From contig MFTO01000006.1 of NCBI GenBank assembly GCA_001786835.1, positions 1 through 37,446 on the forward strand: a stretch of 37,446 nucleotides of DNA, in the 5' to 3' direction. Both the position numbers and the translations under genes were made by a program. Below are positions 32,647 through 37,446 of this stretch, piece by piece. Every line of letters begins with the position of its first letter. The first letter of the stretch is position 1. The notes under the pieces are model-generated. The model saw nothing but the letters and a program-made list of their open reading frames with translations. It was not told where the DNA came from and did not search any database. The stretch is from Candidatus Nomurabacteria bacterium RIFCSPHIGHO2_01_FULL_40_20. GTDB taxonomy: Bacteria > Patescibacteriota > Minisyncoccia > Phycocordibacterales > UBA9973.

Positions 32647-32824
32647 TGTAGAAAGTATGCGAGAGTGCCTCTCTAAACCGACGATAGTGTAGGAAGGGGG
32701 GCACCTCTCGTTATTTTACAAATTAACATATTAAGTGTGCTATTAGGGGGACGCAAAATCGCATCCCAGCTAAAGACATACTTCTAACCATGCATACAAG
32801 GACTCCCCATGGTCCTTGTTTTTT
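32647..32824 (+). ncRNA. Candidate ncRNA 1 (tandem pair)
   Basis: The promoter is TTGACA (32612-32617), a 17-nt spacer and AATAAT (32635-32640). The RNA folds back on itself: AGAAAGTATG (32650-32659) with CATACTTCT (32777-32785), CGAGAG-TGCC (32660-32669) with GGCACCTCTCG (32700-32710), and GGGACGC (32748-32754) with GCATCCC (32761-32767, one mismatch). The terminator is ACAAGGAC/GTCCTTGT (32796-32819) with a T run. No open frame is credible and the neighbouring gene is on the other strand. Not recognised as a known RNA family. Confidence 0.6.
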
Positions 32825-32860
32825 ATTGACAATATAGTTTTTATTTGATACAGTAAAATT

Positions 32861-33027
32861 CTGATTGTTCATTTTGGATGAGAGAGGTGTACTCACCAAA
32901 GGGATGAGATTCTCAATTGTTTCCATGTTTCTAGCACCTCTCTCTCCTCTTAATTTGGGGTTAATGGGTTGCGTCCCAAGAGGGACGCATATACGCGGGG
33001 AGGAGCCATCCTCCCCGTTCTTTTTTT
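32861..33027 (+). ncRNA. Candidate ncRNA 2 (tandem pair)
   Basis: The promoter is TTGACA (32826-32831), a 17-nt spacer and TACAGT (32849-32854) preceded by TG, immediately after the terminator of ncRNA 1. Structure: GAGAGAGGTG (32880-32889) pairs perfectly with CACCTCTCTC (32935-32944), and GCGTCCC-AAGA-GGGACGC (32971-32988) forms a perfect hairpin. The terminator is GGGGAGGA-GCCA-TCCTCCCC (32997-33016) followed by a T run. It shares the GCACCTCTC arm and a GGGACGC-type hairpin with ncRNA 1, so the two may be relatives. Its 3' end overlaps the stop of the convergent 33026 gene. Confidence 0.6.
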
Positions 33028-34144
33028 ACTGATACTGAATATAAATCGGGCGGGGGGAAAGCTTGAGTAGTTCTTCGGGAGAGAAAATGATGGTGTTCGG
33101 CTCTTTGATGTCATTTTTATAAAAAAGTTTGAAACCCGTAAATTGCACCGGCTCCGGATAAATAAAATTTTTGTAAGTGCCAATTTTCTTGGCTTTGCCT
33201 CCCCAGCCGTCCATATGTATCACCACTTGCACCTCGGGAGTCGGAATTATGTTTTTATAATTGGTGAGCATCTTTTGAGTATAACGATGCACCACTAAAA
33301 TTTTCGGCGGTAGATTATTTTCTTTCACCAAACCAGCCAAATAATTTATCGCAAAATTTATGTCGGTCGCATCCATCGTGCCCACCACTTTGCCGGGTGG
33401 GTACGCGCCTTTCATGGAAAACTCCGGGTCAAGCCCTAAGTGCACGTTCGGCATCTTTAAATATTTTTCCAAGCGAGGCACCTCTATCGGCACCGTGGAA
33501 AAACCAACTTGAATATCAAGAAAAACTATCGCGCCTGCCCTCTCCGCCATGGCGAGTACTTTCTCTATTTCAGTCCCCGGCATCCGCGCGCGGTATTTAT
33601 CATCTTCGCCCGCAGACCCCTGCGCTACGACTGCTATGTAGTGGAGCGCGGGCTGGACCGGAGTCTCGGGGTCAGCTAGCTCCCATTTTTTAACTTCAGC
33701 ATCGAGTCGAGAGAGCATTTCCGCTTCATCGTATTCCCCCAGCGCTCCCATTTTCCTGGAATAGAGATTGCCGTAGTAAGCGACCACCCGCTTGAAAGGC
33801 AGTATTGCCCTGCCATCAGTCGGATATGGCGCACCCAAGACCGGCCAATGATAGGTAGGTGGCGGAGGTGGAGTTTGCCCTTCCGGAACAGCAGGAGGAA
33901 TATAAGGCGGATTATTGGCAAGAAGTGCCATCCGTCTGTCATATTCGGCTTTGTCCAGTGGAGGAATTACCAGGGCTTTTGGTTTTTTATCAATTTTAAC
34001 AACTTCAGAAAATTTCTCATAAGAGACTTTGCCTATCCCCGCTATCTGGGGCGCAAAGAAAAAAATAAATAACAAAAAAAGGGCTACCAGCCAAAACTTT
34101 TTGCTCTTTATTATTTCCCTCATCCCTTGCCTAAAATTTTTCAT
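33026..34144 (-). CDS. Conserved hypothetical membrane-anchored protein
   Basis: This 372-residue protein has an anchor helix (about 16-36), a Pro-rich linker (about 76-98), and a large alpha/beta domain starting RVVAYYGNLYSRKMGALGEYDEAEM. Further blocks are LHYIAVVAQGSAGEDDKYRARM, IVFLDIQVGFSTV, VHLGLDPEFSM, VVGTMDATDINFAINYLAGLV and VVIHMDGWGGKA. The order of strands and the D-I-Q, D-P-E-F and H-M-D-G motifs suggest a TIM-barrel-like fold related to conserved hypotheticals in Actinobacteria; enzymatic activity is unknown. The -10 TGcTATACT (minus, 34160-34152) ends 8 nt before the ATG. Confidence 0.78.
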   Translation of the reverse strand: MKNFRQGMREIIKSKKFWLVALFLLFIFFFAPQIAGIGKVSYEKFSEVVKIDKKPKALVIPPLDKAEYDRRMALLANNPPYIPPAVPEGQTPPPPPTYHWPVLGAPYPTDGRAILPFKRVVAYYGNLYSRKMGALGEYDEAEMLSRLDAEVKKWELADPETPVQPALHYIAVVAQGSAGEDDKYRARMPGTEIEKVLAMAERAGAIVFLDIQVGFSTVPIEVPRLEKYLKMPNVHLGLDPEFSMKGAYPPGKVVGTMDATDINFAINYLAGLVKENNLPPKILVVHRYTQKMLTNYKNIIPTPEVQVVIHMDGWGGKAKKIGTYKNFIYPEPVQFTGFKLFYKNDIKEPNTIIFSPEELLKLSPRPIYIQYQ

Positions 34145-34174
34145 TTATAACAGTATAGCATCCAGTAAAAATTT

Positions 34175-34744
34175 TTACTTCTTCTTGACTGTCATCGTAA
34201 ACATCCCGGGGGACTCTATGATTTCATTTTTTCCTAAGATTTCTTTCAAGAAACGATTTATTAACTCCTTTATTTCTTTTGTTTTATTTTTATCTTCCAC
34301 ATCAATCTCTGCTTCGATAAAATACCGCTTGTCTCTAGAGTGGTTAAACTTTACACTATCAATAGTGATACTTATTTTCTCCCCTTCAGACTCTCCCCAA
34401 AACCAATCTCTAGTTTTTTCGACTTTAACCGCGTTGGGAAATTTTTTCAACTCCTGCTCAAACATTTCTTTAGAGACTTCATATTCTTCTTCTTGTCGCG
34501 CCAAGTGTCCATCTACCATTTCCCATATTTTTTCGGTATATAAAAAAGTATCTCCCTCTTGCCTATATCTTTTGAGGTCATGCACCCCGCCCTCTCCGCG
34601 ATGAGGCGACATTTTTGCTTCAACATAAAAATCCTTCTGGGGAGTAGTTTTCCGAAATTCAAAACCCTTCTCTTTAAAAAGGGAAAATAAATTCTCCTTC
34701 TCCTCTTTGGTAAGTTCCACCTTTACCTCAACTTCGTATTTCAT
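34175..34744 (-). CDS. CYTH domain protein (class IV adenylate cyclase/ThTPase-like)
   Basis: This 189-residue protein starts with the CYTH motif E-x-E-x-K (YEVEVKVEL, residues 3-11), then DFYVEAK, the LKRYRQEGDTFLYTEK segment, EEEYEVSKEMFEQEL, VEKTRDWF and a final IDSVKFNHSRDKRYFIEAEID. CYTH enzymes bind triphosphates in a tunnel fold; they include class IV adenylate cyclases, thiamine-triphosphatases and tripolyphosphatases. Which of these applies here cannot be decided. TGcTAATAT (minus, 34759-34751) ends 7 nt before the ATG. Confidence 0.86.
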   Translation of the reverse strand: MKYEVEVKVELTKEEKENLFSLFKEKGFEFRKTTPQKDFYVEAKMSPHRGEGGVHDLKRYRQEGDTFLYTEKIWEMVDGHLARQEEEYEVSKEMFEQELKKFPNAVKVEKTRDWFWGESEGEKISITIDSVKFNHSRDKRYFIEAEIDVEDKNKTKEIKELINRFLKEILGKNEIIESPGMFTMTVKKK

Positions 34745-34826
34745 CCTGTAATATTAGCATAAAAAAGAAAACTGTAAAAAAGAAGTGTTGATTAAAAGAT
34801 ATTTTTGTATTAATGTGTAAGCGTAT

Positions 34827-34897
34827 TGGGAGATCGTCTAACGGTAGGACCTCAGATTCTGGATCTGATTATCTTGGTTCGAATCCAAGTCTCCCAG
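34827..34897 (+). tRNA. tRNA-Gln (anticodon CUG)
   Basis: 71 nt. The acceptor arm TGGGAGA pairs with TCTCCCA. The anticodon stem TCAGA/TCTGA frames the loop TTCTGGA, giving anticodon CTG (Gln, codon CAG). The T arm TTGG-TTCGAAT-CCAA is perfect. The discriminator base is G and the 3' CCA is not encoded (GCA follows). The A/T-rich region before it has a TTGATT near 34787 but no convincing -10. Confidence 0.95.
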
Positions 34898-34939
34898 CAA
34901 AATTTTGATACATTACTCTTAAAAGAGCACAATTACAAA

Positions 34940-34968
34940 TAAAAAAGCCCGAGGTATAAACTCGGGCT
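34940..34968 (-). terminator. Terminator of proC
   Basis: AGCCCGAG (34946-34953) pairs with CTCGGGCT (34961-34968). On the minus strand the stem is followed by TTTTTT, as expected for an intrinsic terminator 9 nt past the proC stop. Confidence 0.9.
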
Positions 34969-34976
34969 CTCCTTCA

Positions 34977-35771
34977 CTAAGAATAAAGCGATTTAGCTTT
35001 ATCTACTCCAGCAGACACAGCTCGCAAAAGTGCCGAACTGAAACCTGCGTGGTCCATCTCAATTAAAGCATCAATGGTACAACCTCCCGGAGTGGTAACT
35101 TTATCAATTTCCACTTCCGGATGGACTTTACCTTCAAGTATCGCCCTGGAAACTCCCCGCATAAGCTGTCCTGCGATAAGAAGCGCATCATGCTCGTTGA
35201 AACCATTCTGGATTCCGGCTTGCATGTAAGCGCGAGCAAACTTTAGCATGAGCGCGGGCCCTGAACCGCATAAAACAGTCGCTTGTGGAAATTTTGACTC
35301 TTCTAAGATAATAAACTTGCCTAGAGAGTTAAAAATCCGTTCGACGAGGTCTCTGTGCTCCATCGCAGACTCGTTGAAAGCGAGGCAGGTCATGGATTCT
35401 CCATAACGAATTGAGGTGTTGGGCATTGCTCGCACTACTTTGACTTTGTCGTTCCCAAGTAGCTCTTTAATCCGCGTGATAGAGACTCCAGAAACAACAG
35501 AAATTAAAAGATGATGCTCTTTGATACTCCCTTTCATTTCGCTTAGAAGCTCTTCGACCTGTTTTGGCTGAACTGCCAAAATAAGAATGTCGCCAAAGCG
35601 TAGGGCCTGCTCATTGTCTACACAATCGTAAACTTTTCGCAGTTCGTCCGAAAAGTCTTCACTTTTGCGAGTAATGGCGATTCTGCCTTTGGCAATTTTG
35701 GCTTTGCTGATTCCGTCTGCAATAGCGAGGCCGATGTTACCGGCGCCTAGAATTGAAATTCTCTTTTCCAT
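34977..35771 (-). CDS. proC: Pyrroline-5-carboxylate reductase
   Basis: This 264-residue enzyme catalyses the last step of proline synthesis, NAD(P)H-dependent reduction of pyrroline-5-carboxylate. The Rossmann motif ILGAGNIGLAIADG (7-20) is followed by ILAVQPKQVEELL, ISVVSGVSI, VRAMPNTSIRYGESMTCL, the ATVLCGSGPAL block and VTTPGGCTIDALIEMDHAG, all typical of ProC. The ATG has no SD. The leader upstream contains an attenuator-like arrangement (see 35772-35937) that suggests control by proline supply. No proA or proB gene is in the window. Confidence 0.95.
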   Translation of the reverse strand: MEKRISILGAGNIGLAIADGISKAKIAKGRIAITRKSEDFSDELRKVYDCVDNEQALRFGDILILAVQPKQVEELLSEMKGSIKEHHLLISVVSGVSITRIKELLGNDKVKVVRAMPNTSIRYGESMTCLAFNESAMEHRDLVERIFNSLGKFIILEESKFPQATVLCGSGPALMLKFARAYMQAGIQNGFNEHDALLIAGQLMRGVSRAILEGKVHPEVEIDKVTTPGGCTIDALIEMDHAGFSSALLRAVSAGVDKAKSLYS

Positions 35772-35793
35772 ATATTAAGTTTTAAAGTTACAA

Positions 35794-35830
35794 ATTAAAA
35801 ACCAGCTACTTTGAGTAGCTGGTTTTTAAT
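35794..35830 (-). terminator. Terminator hairpin in the proC leader (attenuator)
   Basis: Perfect 17-bp arms (35830-35814 and 35810-35794) enclose CAA and carry TTTTT at the 3' side on the minus strand, ending 23 nt before the proC ATG. The stem is also symmetrical enough to work on the plus strand, but no plus-strand gene ends here. Confidence 0.85.
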
Positions 35831-35846
35831 TTCAGGAGAGAATTTA

Positions 35847-35921
35847 TTAAACGCAAAAACCAGCCACCCAATATGTCGCTGGCGGTACCGGTAAAGAATA
35901 AAATTTTGCGTTCCTATTCAC
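35847..35921 (-). CDS. Candidate proC leader peptide
   Basis: A 24-codon open frame starts at GTG 35921, 8 nt after the -10 TATAAT, so it would be translated from the very 5' end of the mRNA. Residues 11-14 read Pro-Val-Pro-Pro (codons CCG GTA CCG CCA), and the frame ends with TAA beyond segment 2 of the attenuator. Pro makes up 3 of 24 residues in a window of four, at the position needed for stalling. There is no other evidence of translation. Confidence 0.6.
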   Translation of the reverse strand: MNRNAKFYSLPVPPATYWVAGFCV

Positions 35922-35993
35922 GAATACAATTATAGCAAATTCACAAACAAAGTCAAAATAGACTTTTTGGGGAACAGAATATATAATGCTTCC

Positions 35994-36656
35994 ATGGAAA
36001 TTCACCTAAAGCCTTATGAAAAAGCTCCGGAATACTTAACGGAAACTATTCTAAAGAAATTAAATAAAGGGCAGAAAGTCCTTTGGTTTGTGACCGGAGG
36101 CTCTTCTATAAAAATTGCAAGCAAGGTCTCAAAAAAGCTTGCCGGCTCCCCTATGGAGAACCTCACTGTGATGCTCACTGATGAGCGCTATGGGCCTGTG
36201 GGACACCCAAACTCAAATTGGCAGGGACTCATGCTAGAAGGTTTTGAACTACTAAAAGCAAAATTAATTCCAATACTCTCCGGAAAAAACATGGAAGAAA
36301 CCGCTAAAGATTTTGCTTTAAAAATGCAAGAAGAATTTCCAAAAGCAGAATATAAGATAGGACTTTTTGGCGTAGGTGCCGATGGTCACACTGCGGGAAT
36401 TCTACCGGAAAGCAAAGCATTTTCAAACGAGACGCTACTAGCTACTTGTTATCACACTCAAGAATTTGATCGAATAACAATGACGCCAGATGCCATCGAC
36501 AAACTAGACGAGGCAGTAGTATGTATGCACGGCAAAGAAAAGTGGCCAGTGGTTAAAGATTTACTTCATGAGAACAAAGGTTTCAGAATCCAACCAGCGC
36601 AACTTTTGAAAAGATTAAAAAAATTAACAATTTTTAGTGACTACCAATATGAGTAA
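35994..36656 (+). CDS. pgl: 6-phosphogluconolactonase
   Basis: This is 220 residues from ATG 35994. It is the second step of the oxidative pentose phosphate pathway, hydrolysing 6-phosphogluconolactone. Family features are FVTGGSSIKIASKVSKKL, the MLTDERYGPVGHPNSNW block and LFGVGADGHTAGILP. The longer frame to 35967 is rejected: TATAAT (35982-35987) ends exactly 7 nt before ATG 35994, with TAGACT (35959-35964) at 17 nt spacing as -35. The gnd gene follows with an 8-nt overlap, so the two pathway genes form an operon. Confidence 0.93.
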   Translation: MEIHLKPYEKAPEYLTETILKKLNKGQKVLWFVTGGSSIKIASKVSKKLAGSPMENLTVMLTDERYGPVGHPNSNWQGLMLEGFELLKAKLIPILSGKNMEETAKDFALKMQEEFPKAEYKIGLFGVGADGHTAGILPESKAFSNETLLATCYHTQEFDRITMTPDAIDKLDEAVVCMHGKEKWPVVKDLLHENKGFRIQPAQLLKRLKKLTIFSDYQYE

Positions 36657-37395
36657 AAAAATAGCGGTCATTGGTCTGGGAAAAATGGGTTCGCAGGTAG
36701 CAAGGAAACTTCATGAAGGTGGATTTGCTGTCATTGCGCACAATAGAAGCAAGGAGTCGGTAGATGAAGCAAAAGGTTTAGGAATGATTCCGGCTTATTC
36801 TAAAGAAGAAGTACTTTCCGCTTTCGCGGGCGAGAAAGTAATTCTCTGGCTGATGCTACCTCACGAGTCAATGGAAGAAGAGTTAGACATTTGGCTCTCG
36901 CTTGTGCCAAAAGGAAGTATTTTAGTGGATGCTGGAAATTCTGATTTTCGTCTTACTCGCAAACGAGCCGAAAAAGTAGCGGGCACAGGTTCCACTTTGA
37001 TGGATGTCGGCACCTCGGGAGGCATCTGGGGTTATAAAAATGGGTTCTCAATGATGTGCGGTGGAGAAAAAAATGCTTTTCAAGAAATAGAAGATTTTCT
37101 AAAAGTTCTCGCCAAGCCCGAAGGAGATTATCAGTATTTCGGACAGTCCGGCGCCGGGCACTTTGTGAAAATGACCCACAATGCCATTGAATACGGAATG
37201 ATGGAGTCGCTCGCTGAGGGTTATCGTCTTCTTAAAGACGGTCCTTATAAAAATATAGATCTAGCAAAAGCTGGTGAAGTCTGGCAACACCATAGCGTTA
37301 TCACTTCATGGTTAAACGAACTCTGCCGAGATGCGCTCAAAGAAAATCCAGAGTTAGAAGGTACGTATTCCTCTCAAGACCTTAGCACCACTTGA
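36649..37395 (+). CDS. gnd: 6-phosphogluconate dehydrogenase, C-terminally disrupted
   Basis: The protein from ATG 36649 is 248 residues, against roughly 300 for the short (YqeC-type) Gnd family. The NAD(P)-binding part (IAVIGLGKMGSQVARKL), the substrate motif DVGTSGGIWGYKNGFSMM and GAGHFVKMTHNAIEYGMM are intact. After KENPELEG the family continues with a D-S-G-E-G-R-W region; here only ten unrelated residues and a TGA follow. Neither other frame restores the family sequence, so the gene is broken by an insertion or rearrangement near 37360. An alternative GTG start at 36637 adds four residues. It may be inactive. Confidence 0.85.
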   Translation: MSKKIAVIGLGKMGSQVARKLHEGGFAVIAHNRSKESVDEAKGLGMIPAYSKEEVLSAFAGEKVILWLMLPHESMEEELDIWLSLVPKGSILVDAGNSDFRLTRKRAEKVAGTGSTLMDVGTSGGIWGYKNGFSMMCGGEKNAFQEIEDFLKVLAKPEGDYQYFGQSGAGHFVKMTHNAIEYGMMESLAEGYRLLKDGPYKNIDLAKAGEVWQHHSVITSWLNELCRDALKENPELEGTYSSQDLSTT

Positions 37396-37446
37396 TGTGG
37401 GGTAGTACTTAATGATAAATGAATTCTTTCTTGATTGTAGTATTGC
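37361..37446. other. Unexplained sequence replacing the end of gnd
   Basis: From about 37361 to the right edge the sequence no longer fits gnd. No known gene or RNA is recognisable in this 86-nt piece. On the minus strand one frame stays open from the edge down to a stop at 37354-37356, about 30 residues (ending LRGIRTF), which could be the end of a transposase or other inserted gene. The window ends before this can be judged. Confidence 0.35.

Larger units (their letters stand above)
35772..35937 (-). promoter_or_regulatory. Candidate proline-sensing transcription attenuator of proC
   Basis: The promoter TGcTATAAT (35937-35929) is followed by a leader of about 150 nt. Segment 1 is CCAGC (35882-35878), in Pro codon 14 and Ala codon 15 of the leader peptide. 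Segment 2 is TTGGGTGGCTGGTTTTT (35871-35855). Segment 3 is AAAAACCAGCTACTCAA (35827-35811). Segment 4 holds the right arm of the terminator (35810-35794). 1:2 can pair (CCAGC/GCTGG), 2:3 pair over 17 nt with only two G-U pairs, and 3:4 form a perfect terminator with a T run. A ribosome stalled at the Pro codons would cover segment 1, leave 2 to pair with 3, and allow proC transcription. No upstream gene needs this terminator. Confidence 0.7.

Noticed and set aside
32647-33027. 6S, SRP, RNase P or tmRNA
   Set aside because: The hallmark sequences of these RNAs were not found in either unit; they are left as unknown RNAs.
34029-34604. Plus-strand open frame of 191 codons opposite the CYTH gene
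   Set aside because: The minus strand has a clear CYTH protein with promoter; the plus frame has no family motif and a composition typical of an antisense shadow.
35772-35937. T-box riboswitch in the proC leader
   Set aside because: GGGTGG is present, but the T-box consensus bulge and specifier loop layout is not; the leader peptide with Pro codons explains the structure better.

Overview
The window looks like a chromosomal segment of a Patescibacteria/CPR bacterium, most likely Parcubacteria (OD1). This rests on four things: the altered universal-primer sites in the partial 16S gene, a moderately AT-rich genome of short tightly packed genes, small-gene families common in that group (DUF5679, DUF4382, DUF167, Lmo0937-type), and a palindromic repeat inside a coding gene. 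The placement is inferred from the sequence alone.

Layout. 1-420 is the 5' end of a 16S rRNA gene on the minus strand, with a hairpin-rich leader. 780-8655 holds small membrane, secreted and hypothetical genes, a compact metK, a tandem pair of M14 peptidase-like proteins (the second has lost its catalytic residues) and an AlkA-like glycosylase. 8446-10915 is an accessory island: a small HTH gene, a LexA repressor fused to a DNA methyltransferase, and a convergent PD-(D/E)xK endonuclease gene whose stop codon abuts that of the fusion. 11010-15157 (minus) holds a DUF218 protein with a C-terminal Hint domain, a 47-residue basic protein, a secreted Ser/Gly-rich protein, maf and a deoxyhypusine-synthase-like gene. 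15185-21056 holds a candidate ncRNA, a coiled-coil protein, secG, an orphan oligopeptide-binding protein and RNase J. 21075-28142 holds an MFS transporter, HtrA, a nucleotidyltransferase and nrdA-nrdB (class Ic-like). 28220-32544 is a minus-strand run: CPBP protease, transglutaminase-like protein, PQQ-type sugar dehydrogenase, DsbB-like protein, thioredoxin-like protein, DgkA and cupredoxin. 32647-33027 holds two tandem candidate ncRNAs, each with promoter and terminator. 33026-37446 holds a conserved hypothetical protein, a CYTH protein, tRNA-Gln(CUG), proC with an attenuator-like leader, pgl, and a gnd gene whose end is lost.

Main points. (1) The roughly 150-nt leader of proC can be read as a ribosome-mediated attenuator: an ext-10 promoter, a 24-codon leader peptide with Pro codons at positions 11, 13 and 14, and mutually exclusive antiterminator and terminator pairings. 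(2) The LexA-methyltransferase fusion beside an endonuclease gene suggests a restriction-modification system that could respond to DNA damage. (3) At least fifteen start codons lie 6-10 nt after a -10 box, often TGnTATAAT, so many mRNAs are probably leaderless. (4) Three candidate structured RNAs are present. (5) The RNR small subunit has Glu and Phe at the positions that define the tyrosyl-radical-free class Ic enzymes.
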